Source of the DNA: Acidobacteriota bacterium
GTDB lineage: Bacteria; Acidobacteriota; UBA6911; RPQK01; DATIPO01
Assembly: GCA_035471785.1 (NCBI GenBank)
Contig: DATIPQ010000133.1
Location: forward strand, 1-64,000
Reading direction: 5' to 3'
DNA: 64,000 nt
Shown here: positions 53,481-61,102 of the stretch, piece after piece
Layout: each line of letters opens with the position of its first letter
Numbering within the stretch: position 1 is the first letter of the stretch
Position numbers and translations under genes: made by a program
The notes under the pieces: generated by a model
Seen by the model: only the letters and a program-made list of their open reading frames with translations
Database searches by the model: none
What the model was told of the DNA's origin: nothing

Positions 53481-53883
53481 CGACGAGTTCGTCGAGAGGG
53501 CGGCAGCGGTATTGGACTTCGGGGTCGGAAACGAAGGTCTTGACGATGACGCACATGGCGGCTTCAGCGGACCGGCTGGAGGCCTCTTGGAAGGCTTGCC
53601 GGCTCAAGTAGTCGAGGGCCCGCCGGAAGTCCTCGTCGGGCAGAAAGCGGGAAAGCGGGAAGCGGCCGAAGACGAGCGCGGCAATGCGTCCGAAGGCGGG
53701 ATAGCGCTCTTCGTAGATCATCAGCGGCATGATCTGCTCGCCATAGTCGGGATCGTTTCCGGGCAAACTCTGCAAGCCCCCTCCCTCGACCTGCCAGAGG
53801 CGGCGCGAGAGGTAGAGTCCGGCCAACACCAGCATGGCGCCGGCCACCAGCAGCAAGGCGGTTGAATAGGAAGGCAGGGACAT
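53449..53883 (-). CDS. Single-TM hypothetical protein
   Basis: A 144-residue protein with an N-terminal TM helix (ALLLVAGAMLVLAGLYL) and a helical cytoplasmic or periplasmic domain (EERYPAFGRIAALVFGRFPL; DYLSRQAFQEASS). GAGGA upstream of its ATG overlaps the stop of the propeller gene, so the two are coupled. Its final 35 bp are the repeated boundary of the cassette, so the C-terminus may have been rebuilt on integration. No family recognised. Confidence 0.65.
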   Translation of the reverse strand: MSLPSYSTALLLVAGAMLVLAGLYLSRRLWQVEGGGLQSLPGNDPDYGEQIMPLMIYEERYPAFGRIAALVFGRFPLSRFLPDEDFRRALDYLSRQAFQEASSRSAEAAMCVIVKTFVSDPEVQYRCRPLDELVDQFLAEIEID

Positions 53884-53892
53884 GGCGAGTCC

Positions 53893-55833
53893 TCAACGCG
53901 ACCCGGCTTCCATGGCGGCCCGGGCAGGGAAATCAAGCCGGCACAGCCCGTCGGTGAGGGTCCCCACCAGCAGGGAACCGTCGGACGCCGCGGCCAGGGC
54001 GGTTACCCTGGAAGCGTCCTTGAGACGCAGGCGCCGCCAGGAACCATCCTCCGGAGAGCGCGAGAACAAGTAACCGGCGCTCAGATCGGCCGCGAAGAGC
54101 CGGCGGCCGGAATCGGCGGTCACGGCGGTCAGGCCGTCACGGCGCAGCCCTTCCACCGGATTCCAGGTCAGGCCCTGGTCGCTGCTCAGGTAGAGTCCCC
54201 GCGGAGTGGCCGCCACTACGGCCCCGTCCCCCGCCACCTGCAGGCGCTGCACCGGGGTGTAGGGCAGGCCCTGGACGCGGATGGCCCAGCTCTCTCCGCC
54301 GTCCTGGCTGAAGAAGACGCCCATCTCGGTCCCCACCATCAGTCCGCCCTGGGGGGTTTGCAAGGCGGCGTGAACGGGTCCCTCGTAAACGCCCAGGTCG
54401 ATGGAGCGCAGGCGTCCCGTAGACAGATCGGCCAAACGGCCCCCCTGGGCAGTAGCCAGGAGCAATTGGTCGCGGCCCGGCACCGGGGCCAGATCGCCGA
54501 TCTGAGGCCCTTTGGGCAGTTGCAGAGGAGTCCAGGAAGACTGGCCGGGCCGTCCCCGGTAGAGGCCATCCCCGGTGACCAGCAGCACTTCGCCGTCAGG
54601 CGAGGGCAGGATCCGGCGGATGGAGGACACGGCCGCCTCCAATCCGTCGTTGTAAGACTGCCAGTGGCGGCCCCGGTCGCGGGTGATGAAAAACCCTCCA
54701 TGGGATCCGTCCGAGGCTATGGCCGCATAGTAGTGTCCGGAGTCTCCGGGAGCCGAGGCCAGGGCTGAGATGTGGCGATGGGTGAAGCCCTGGTTGGAGG
54801 GCTGAAAAGTGCGTCCGCCGTCTTGGCTGCGCAGGATTCCGGCGTCATCCACCCCCACCAGCACAATGCGGCTGTCGAGAGGATGGACAGCGATGGCGTT
54901 GACCACCACTCCTGGATAGATTTCTTCAAAACGGGCGCCGTTGTCCTCGGTTTTATAGAGCCCGACGGTGGTTCCCGCGTAGACGATGGAGGGGTCGGCA
55001 GGATCGAAATGCAGCATGCGAGTGCGCTTCGCCTCTTTAGGCAGGCCATTGCGCAGCTTGACCCAACTCTCTCCGCCGTTGGTCGACTTGTAGACGCCCG
55101 TGCAGGCGCTGGAGAAGAGCACTTGGGGATCCCGTGGCGAGACCAGCAGGCTGAACATGTCGCTGTCGAAGGCCATTCCCTGGTGCATGGGCTTCCAGGT
55201 CCGTCCCCCGTCGACGGTTTTCCAACCGCGCCTCCAGGTTCCCACGTAGAGGGTCTGCCCGTCGCTGGGGTCGAAAGCCAGGGATTCCACGTTGTAGAGG
55301 CTGCGGTAGCCGCGGGTTACCCGACGCCAGCTTGCCCCTCCGTCGTGGCTGAGGATGACCCCCTCGGAAATGCCCAGGGCGATGACCTGGGAATCGGAGG
55401 GCGCCACGGCGATGGCGCGAATGCTCATCTGATATTGCCCCAGCGGAATCTCCTGCCAGTCCTTCCCCCCGTCGCGGGTCACGAAAAGCGCGCCGTAGTC
55501 GCTTTTAGTTTCCCAAGCTCCGACATAGAGCGTGTCGGGGTCGGCTGGGTCGAAGTGCAGGTTGTCGACTACCAGATGGCGCTGCGGCAGTCCCGGCAGC
55601 AAGCGCTCCCAGCTCAGGCCGGCGTCGGTCGACTTGAAGATCTGGCTGTCGGAAGTGCCCAGAAATACCGTGTCGGGCCGCTGGGGATGAATGGCCAGGG
55701 AACGCACATCGCCCCCGAAAGGCCCCAGCACCTCCAACTCGACTTCTTCCACGGGCTGAGCCTCGAGGAAGCAGCAGCAAGAGAGAAGCAAAAGCCGGCA
55801 CAACTGCGGAAGGGACTTGGCGATCTGGTTCAT
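53893..55833 (-). CDS. Exported sortilin/BNR-like beta-propeller protein
   Basis: About 646 residues; ATG at 55833 has AAGGA upstream. A signal peptide is followed by many repeats of the type FKSTDAGLSWERL, FVTRDGGKDWQEI, LSHDGGASWRRV and YKSTNGGESWVKL. These Asp-box repeats build a multi-blade propeller as in sortilin/VPS10 and YCF48-like proteins. No sialidase active site was recognised, so a binding or assembly role is more likely. It precedes and is coupled to the single-TM gene. Confidence 0.8.
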   Translation of the reverse strand: MNQIAKSLPQLCRLLLLSCCCFLEAQPVEEVELEVLGPFGGDVRSLAIHPQRPDTVFLGTSDSQIFKSTDAGLSWERLLPGLPQRHLVVDNLHFDPADPDTLYVGAWETKSDYGALFVTRDGGKDWQEIPLGQYQMSIRAIAVAPSDSQVIALGISEGVILSHDGGASWRRVTRGYRSLYNVESLAFDPSDGQTLYVGTWRRGWKTVDGGRTWKPMHQGMAFDSDMFSLLVSPRDPQVLFSSACTGVYKSTNGGESWVKLRNGLPKEAKRTRMLHFDPADPSIVYAGTTVGLYKTEDNGARFEEIYPGVVVNAIAVHPLDSRIVLVGVDDAGILRSQDGGRTFQPSNQGFTHRHISALASAPGDSGHYYAAIASDGSHGGFFITRDRGRHWQSYNDGLEAAVSSIRRILPSPDGEVLLVTGDGLYRGRPGQSSWTPLQLPKGPQIGDLAPVPGRDQLLLATAQGGRLADLSTGRLRSIDLGVYEGPVHAALQTPQGGLMVGTEMGVFFSQDGGESWAIRVQGLPYTPVQRLQVAGDGAVVAATPRGLYLSSDQGLTWNPVEGLRRDGLTAVTADSGRRLFAADLSAGYLFSRSPEDGSWRRLRLKDASRVTALAAASDGSLLVGTLTDGLCRLDFPARAAMEAGSR

Positions 55834-55917
55834 GTGCGACAGCATCCTTAGAGGATAACCGATTGGCCCCTGGTAAAGGCAACCTTCGCGGACCCTTGGC
55901 GGGCCGCAAATTGGCGC

Positions 55918-55952
55918 AAAAAGGGCCTCCCCGCATTGCTGCGAGGAGGCCC
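55918..55952 (-). terminator. Rho-independent terminator of the OmpA/Ig gene
   Basis: On the minus strand GGGCCTCC-T-CGC pairs with GCG-G-GGAGGCCC around a six-base loop, followed by five T. It lies 28 bases after the stop at 55981. This is the clearest intrinsic terminator in the window and separates that gene from the propeller gene downstream. Confidence 0.9.
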
Positions 55953-55980
55953 GACGGTTAGCGAAGCTCCAGCCTGCCGT

Positions 55981-58095
55981 CTAGGGGACGGAAAGCTCAA
56001 CTTCGACGCGGCGGTTTTCTTTGCGTCCCTCAGCCGTGGAGTTGTCGGCTATGGGATTGGTTTCGCCGCCGCTCTTGACTTCGATGCGGTCCTCGCTGAT
56101 GCCGCGTTCATCGACCAGATAGGCCTTGGCGCGATTAGCGCGTCTCAGACCGACCCGCTCGTTGACGGCCTCTGAGCCGGTGTCGTCGGTGTACCCGGTG
56201 ATGACGGCTCGCAGGCGGGGTTCTTGCTGCATCTTGAGGGCGATCTCGTCCAGTTTGGCCTTGCCGATGTTGTCCAGAGGCATCTGGATGATGACCTTCT
56301 CGGTCACATTGAAGGTGGCCGAGTCGCTGCCCTCGCAACCGCGGTCATCGGTAGCCTTGGCTTCCACCGTATGCGATCCGCCGGCCAAGCCGGAAGTATC
56401 GATGGTGAAGCTGTTGCCGCTGCCGGTGCGGGTGCGTCCGTCGACCGACCACTCGACGGTGAAGGGATCGCCGTCGGGATCGCTGATCTGGGCCGTAGCC
56501 TGGACATCTTCGCCGGCGTAGACCTCGGTGGGATCGACCGACAGGCTCACCTCGGGACAGTTGTTGGGACGGCGGTTGACGGTGACGTCGAAACTGCAGG
56601 AGGCAGTCATGCCGTCCACGTCGGTGACCGTCACTTCAACCGTGTAGCTGCCGGGGTTGCGCTGGGCGGTTCCGAACTCGAAGGTGGGGCTGTTGTTGCT
56701 GACCGATTGGCCGTTGACGGTCCAGGAATAGGTCAGGGCGTCCCCGTTGGGATCGGAGGCCTGGGCATTGAGCGTGGCCGACTCGCCCTTGGTGACGCTG
56801 ACGCTGCCCGGCTGGCAGGTAATGGTGGGCGGCTGCTTGTTCTTCTCGACATTGACATCAGCCGAGCAGGAGGCCGTGGCCTCGCCGTCGCTGACGTCCA
56901 GCTTGACGGTGTAGCGTCCGGCCTCGAGACCGGTGGAATCGAAGGTGGCAGACGTTCCGCTGTCGCTCAGGCGTCCGCCGGAAGCCGACCAAGTCATGGT
57001 CAGGTTGTCATCGTCGGGATCGCTGACGCGGGCGTTGACGGTGGCCGACTCGCCTTCGGTGATGGTGGTTTGGGCGGGGTTGCAGCTCACCGTCGGAGGA
57101 CGGTTGATCTTGCGCTGCAAAGCCAACTGGGCCCAGAAACCGTGACGGTCGGTCTCGTCGATGCCGAAAGCTTCGTCGATGTTGGCGCCGACATAGCCCA
57201 TGTAGCCGCCCGAAATGGCCAGCCACTTGGCCGGGAAGGCCCTCAGTCCGCCGATCACGTCGACGGGGTTGTGAGGATTGGCCAGGCCGCGGCGTTCACC
57301 GTAGAAGACGGTACCCGTCAGTTCGCCGATGAAGTGCACCTTCTTGGCACTTCCCAGAGGAACTCCCACACCCAGTCCGAAGTTCCACTCGTTCTGGCGG
57401 TCCACACCGTTGGGGTCGCCGGTGATCATCAGGCCCGAGCTGGCGGTGAAGGTTCCGCTGTTGGGCATGTCCTTGGAGAGGATGAAGTCGAAGCCGGCGT
57501 CGTTGGCTCCCGAGGAAAGTCCGCGGGCCAGACGTCCACGGCTGGCATCCAGGTGAAACTTGGCGACCGGCTGTACGGCCAGTCCCAGGGCGTCTCCGCG
57601 GCGCTCGGAGAGGATGTTGAATTTGGCGCCTAAAGAGAGTTCGCCGGGACCGCTGCCGAAACCAACGTCAAGAAACGGGGTGTCGTTGAAGAAGCTGGTG
57701 GTGCAGTCGTTGGGCAAACAGCCGCGGGGGCCGATCTGGGTAGGAGTCTGGTTGGCTCCCGGGAAGACCGTATTGGTCTGGATCTGGCTGGCGTGCACCC
57801 GCTTGTGAATCTCGTAGGAGGCGAAGAACTCGATGCGGTCAGTCAGACCCACCGTAGCGGTGATGGGAAAGACGGTCAGGGAGAGATCGCCGGGTTCGCG
57901 GTGTGCGTAGTAGGCGTTCAGCGAAAATGAGAACTCTCCTTGCCGCAGGGTGTCTGCGAAAGGAGTGCTGAAGAGTCCGGTCGATCCACTGTAGGTCGGG
58001 GTCAACTGCTTGATTTTCCCGTTGTCCTGGGCGGCCAGTCCGGCAGCCAGCAGGAGCACGAGACATATCGTCAGCAACACTCGTAGGCGAAGCAT
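55981..58095 (-). CDS. OmpA-family outer-membrane protein with Ig/PKD domains
   Basis: About 704 residues; ATG at 58095 has AGGAGG upstream. A signal peptide (LLTICLVLLLAAGLAAQ) precedes a beta-barrel-like N-terminal half (about 20-330). Three Ig/PKD-like domains follow (about 335-590), each with paired Cys (PTVSCNP...ASCSADV; PTITCQP...ASCSFDV; CPEVSLS...). The OmpA domain at the end has PLDNIGKAKLDEIALKM, TGYTDDTGSEAVNERV and NRRVEVELSVP. It should anchor the outer membrane to peptidoglycan and expose a rigid Ig stalk. Confidence 0.85.
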   Translation of the reverse strand: MLRLRVLLTICLVLLLAAGLAAQDNGKIKQLTPTYSGSTGLFSTPFADTLRQGEFSFSLNAYYAHREPGDLSLTVFPITATVGLTDRIEFFASYEIHKRVHASQIQTNTVFPGANQTPTQIGPRGCLPNDCTTSFFNDTPFLDVGFGSGPGELSLGAKFNILSERRGDALGLAVQPVAKFHLDASRGRLARGLSSGANDAGFDFILSKDMPNSGTFTASSGLMITGDPNGVDRQNEWNFGLGVGVPLGSAKKVHFIGELTGTVFYGERRGLANPHNPVDVIGGLRAFPAKWLAISGGYMGYVGANIDEAFGIDETDRHGFWAQLALQRKINRPPTVSCNPAQTTITEGESATVNARVSDPDDDNLTMTWSASGGRLSDSGTSATFDSTGLEAGRYTVKLDVSDGEATASCSADVNVEKNKQPPTITCQPGSVSVTKGESATLNAQASDPNGDALTYSWTVNGQSVSNNSPTFEFGTAQRNPGSYTVEVTVTDVDGMTASCSFDVTVNRRPNNCPEVSLSVDPTEVYAGEDVQATAQISDPDGDPFTVEWSVDGRTRTGSGNSFTIDTSGLAGGSHTVEAKATDDRGCEGSDSATFNVTEKVIIQMPLDNIGKAKLDEIALKMQQEPRLRAVITGYTDDTGSEAVNERVGLRRANRAKAYLVDERGISEDRIEVKSGGETNPIADNSTAEGRKENRRVEVELSVP

Positions 58096-58321
58096 GTCAT
58101 TCCTCCTCATCTATCTAATCTACTTGAAGCGTTCTGCTGCTCTGACTTTGGCTTCCACAGAAATGACCGCCGGCCGGCGAACGATTCGCCGCGACAGCCT
58201 CGCCGAAAGTCCTAACTTGCTAGTTTACTAGCGTTTGGGCGCTTTAGCCAACTCGAATGCAGGCTGCAGCGCCTCTTGGGCAATCCGCCTACGCCTCCGA
58301 GGGGCGATCAGGCGCGCGGGC

Positions 58322-58696
58322 TCAATGATAATACCCCTTCCTTTTATACCTTCCGCCACCTCTTTCGTCAAAATCGTCGTCGTCCTCGTAATCGAAGTCG
58401 CCGTTGCCGTCGAAGTCGTCGTCATAGTCGTCTTCGTCGTCCTCGTCGTCGAAGTCGTCCTCGAAGTCGTCGTAATCGTCGTCGTCATCCTCGTCGAAGT
58501 CGTCGTAGTCGTCTTCGTCGAAGTCGTCGTCATAATCGTCGTCATCGAGATCGTCGTCATCGAGATCGTCGTCATCGTCGAAGTCGTCTTCGTCGAAGTC
58601 GTCATCATCGAAGTCTTCGTCATCGAAGTCGTCATCGTCTACATAATCGTCGTCGTCGAATTCTTCATATTCCTCGTTGTCATAGCCCCGTGCCAT
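58322..58696 (-). CDS. Asp-rich low-complexity protein
   Basis: A 124-residue protein that is mostly Asp, with Glu, Phe and Tyr at regular places (DDDDFDDEDFDDDDF and similar). It starts MARGYDNEEYEEF and ends basic (GGGRYKRKGYYH). A strong ribosome-binding sequence (AAGGAGG) sits nine bases before the ATG, which supports translation. The DNA is a near-repeat of GTCGTC/GTCATC on the plus strand. Function unknown: calcium or cation binding, or a DNA-mimic or charge-spacer role, are possibilities. The region 58096-58321 otherwise shows only a small palindrome (GCTAGTTTACTAGC). Confidence 0.65.
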   Translation of the reverse strand: MARGYDNEEYEEFDDDDYVDDDDFDDEDFDDDDFDEDDFDDDDDLDDDDLDDDDYDDDFDEDDYDDFDEDDDDDYDDFEDDFDDEDDEDDYDDDFDGNGDFDYEDDDDFDERGGGRYKRKGYYH

Positions 58697-58814
58697 GTCA
58701 AAAACCTCCTTAGAAACGGCATTATAGCCGCACCAAGCCTTTCTACAACAAAAATCCCATCAATAGATGCCGGAACTTTCGAGAAGTGGCTGAGACCGTT
58801 AAAATCACCTCCGC

Positions 58815-59513
58815 ATGAGAGGCGAAGAGCGATTCCTGCGGCGCTTCCGAAGCGCCTTCCAAGTCGCGGCGGTGGCCGTATTCGGACAGGTGGCGGCGAG
58901 TCTTGTGCTGGGCTTGCCCGATCCCGGCCGGCTGGAAGTGCATCGCGGGCACCTGTTCGCCTTTCTTTTGCTGGAATCGCTTTTCACGCTGCTGCTGATT
59001 TTCTTCTTCCTGCGCTGGGAAGGTCAGGGTTGGAAAGACATTGGCTGGCGGCGCAGCCGGGCTTTTGCTCAAGCGCTCAAGGGTATCTTGAGCGTCCCCC
59101 TGCTGTTGCTGGCGGCCTACCTGGTGATCCGTTTCTTCGCCGAATTTCTCCCCCGCTGGTCCTCGCTCGAGAATCCCCTCTTGCAGCTCATCAAGGGTCC
59201 CCTCGACCTCTTTTTCTTTCTGCTCTCCAGTCTGGCGGTGGGAGGATTCAAGGAAGAGATCCAACGGGCCTTCGTGCTGGAGCGGTTCGGACGCGACCTG
59301 GGCGGCGTCTGGCTGGGACTGGCTCTGTGGAGTCTCTTTTTCGGCGCTCTCCACCTGCTTCAGGGGCCCGACAAAGCCGCTGCGGCGGCTGTCTTGGGTG
59401 CGATCTTCGGGTTTCTCTACTTGCAGCAACGCCACCTCGCCGCTCCGATTGCCGCTCATGCCCTCTACGACATGACCGTGGTCGTCTGGGCCTATCTCGG
59501 TTCGTCCGCCTAG
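58815..59513 (+). CDS. CPBP-family intramembrane metalloprotease
   Basis: A 232-residue membrane protein with about seven hydrophobic segments. The CPBP/CAAX-protease motifs are present: the Glu pair in GGFKEEIQRAF, the first His in FFGALHLLQG and the late His in AAHALYDMT. Relatives process bacteriocins or act in self-immunity, but this gene is 5.5 kb from the bacteriocin-like cassette and not obviously linked. It converges on the NtrC-type regulator. Confidence 0.85.
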   Translation: MRGEERFLRRFRSAFQVAAVAVFGQVAASLVLGLPDPGRLEVHRGHLFAFLLLESLFTLLLIFFFLRWEGQGWKDIGWRRSRAFAQALKGILSVPLLLLAAYLVIRFFAEFLPRWSSLENPLLQLIKGPLDLFFFLLSSLAVGGFKEEIQRAFVLERFGRDLGGVWLGLALWSLFFGALHLLQGPDKAAAAAVLGAIFGFLYLQQRHLAAPIAAHALYDMTVVVWAYLGSSA

Positions 59514-59596
59514 TCGTAGCGAGCAGTCTCATACCGCCGAGAGGCAATTGGGACTTCACCGCGGTCACTGAAACTTGACACGTGTGTGAACTTGTT

Positions 59597-59633
59597 GGCC
59601 ACCTAGTGGCCCTAGTTGGCCTGGCGCAGGCCA
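59597..59633. terminator. Paired hairpins between convergent genes
   Basis: GGCCAC-CTA-GTGGCC (59597-59611) and TGGCCT-GGCGC-AGGCCA (59617-59633) are perfect short stems close to the stop at 59638 and 84 bases after the stop at 59513. There is no U-run, so they are only possible bidirectional terminators. Confidence 0.45.
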
Positions 59634-59637
59634 GGGA

Positions 59638-61017
59638 CTAAGTCGGTATGCGGATTTCCAGCCGCTTGAGTTTTTCATTCAGCGTGGTCGGATTGACACG
59701 TAGTATGGAAGCCGCCTTCTTCTGGTTCCAATCGGTCTTCTTGAGGGCGGTGACGATCAGGCTCTTTTCGAATTCCTGCACCATCTCCTTGAGGGAGGCG
59801 CCTTCGTTCATGATCTTGTAGCCGATGCCGCTCGAAGCTTCGGTCACTTCGGGGGGCAGCAGTTCCTCGTCGATGACGGCCTCGGGAGGAGCCAGCACCA
59901 CGGCCCTTTCGATGATGTTCTCCAGTTCGCGGACATTGCCGGGGTAGGAGTGCTCCATGAGCAGCCGCAAGGCGGTCTGATCGACGCTGCAGAGATCTCG
60001 CTCGTTCTGTTCGCAGTAGACGCGCACGAAGTGGTCGACCAGCAGCGGAATGTCGTCGCGGCGGTCGCGCAGGGGCGGCAGATGAATGGAGATGACGTTG
60101 AGGCGGTAGAAAAGGTCCTCGCGAAACTCGCCTTCGTCCACCGCCTTTCTCAGGTCGACGTTGGTGGCGGCGATGATGCGCACGTCCACTTTCTTGTTCT
60201 CGAGGCCGCCCACCGGCCGGAATTCCCTTTCCTGAATCACTCTCAGCAGCTTGGCCTGGGTTTCCATGGGAACCGTTCCCACCTCGTCCAGGAAGAGGGT
60301 TCCGCCGTCGGCCACTTCGAAGAGGCCCTTCTTGGCCGAGGTGGCCCCGGTAAAGGCGCCCTTGGTGTGGCCGAAGAGTTCGCTTTCCAGCAGGTCTGAG
60401 GGAATGGTGCCGCTGTTGACGGGAACGAAAGGCTCTTCGGCCCGCGGGCTGCAGTGGTGGACTGCCTTGGCCACCAGCTCCTTTCCGGTGCCGCTCTCGC
60501 CGTAGATCAGCACGGTACTGCGTCCGGGCCCCACCTGGGAGATGAGGTCGAAGACGCGTTGCATCTGTTCGCTCTTTCCGATGATGCTGTGAAAGGAGGT
60601 GCGCTGTTTGAGGGTGCGTTTGAGGAGGCGGTTTTCTTCGGCCAGGGCCCGTTTCTCGAGTCCGTTCTTGACCACCTGCAGGAGCTGCTCGTTTTTGAAG
60701 GGCTTAGTGATGAACTGGAAGGCGCCCAGCTTGGTGGCCTTGACGGCATTCTCGATGGAGGCATAGGCCGTAATCATGATGACCACCGCGTCACGGTCGG
60801 TCTTGAAGATCTCCTCCAGCACCTTGAGGCCGTCCATGCCCGGCAGCATCAGGTCGAGCAGAACAACGTCCACCAACTCCTCGCGGAAGATCTTGAGGCC
60901 CTCCTCGGGACGGGCGGCGCTGAGGACCCGGATGCCCTCCTGCTCCAAGAGGCGGCTGATGACGTCGCGCATCACCTCTTCATCGTCGATCACCAAAACG
61001 GACGGTTCTTTGCTCAT
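59638..61017 (-). CDS. NtrC-family sigma-54 response regulator
   Basis: A 459-residue activator. Receiver (1-120): VIDDEEVMRDVI, phospho-Asp in VVLLDLMLPG, and FITKPFKNEQL. AAA+ domain: Walker A YGESGTGKE, sigma-54 loop TKGAFTGA and [36 protein letters not shown]. It lies 85 bp downstream of the PDZ-histidine kinase, so they form a two-component pair. Confidence 0.94.
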   Translation of the reverse strand: MSKEPSVLVIDDEEVMRDVISRLLEQEGIRVLSAARPEEGLKIFREELVDVVLLDLMLPGMDGLKVLEEIFKTDRDAVVIMITAYASIENAVKATKLGAFQFITKPFKNEQLLQVVKNGLEKRALAEENRLLKRTLKQRTSFHSIIGKSEQMQRVFDLISQVGPGRSTVLIYGESGTGKELVAKAVHHCSPRAEEPFVPVNSGTIPSDLLESELFGHTKGAFTGATSAKKGLFEVADGGTLFLDEVGTVPMETQAKLLRVIQEREFRPVGGLENKKVDVRIIAATNVDLRKAVDEGEFREDLFYRLNVISIHLPPLRDRRDDIPLLVDHFVRVYCEQNERDLCSVDQTALRLLMEHSYPGNVRELENIIERAVVLAPPEAVIDEELLPPEVTEASSGIGYKIMNEGASLKEMVQEFEKSLIVTALKKTDWNQKKAASILRVNPTTLNEKLKRLEIRIPT

Positions 61018-61102
61018 GACGTTCCAGCCTTCATACCGCCAGAGAATACCCGGACGCCGCCACGGCTCCTCCCGGGGCCGGGCCGAGCTCCAGGGGGAGC
61101 TG

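Noticed and set aside
58228-58635. Thr-rich minus-strand protein as the real gene
   Set aside because: The Asp-rich frame has the strong ribosome-binding sequence and start; kept only as a slippage observation.
58815-59513. CPBP protease as immunity gene for the bacteriocin-like cassette
   Set aside because: Distance of over 5 kb, opposite strand and intervening unrelated genes; no sequence evidence of linkage.
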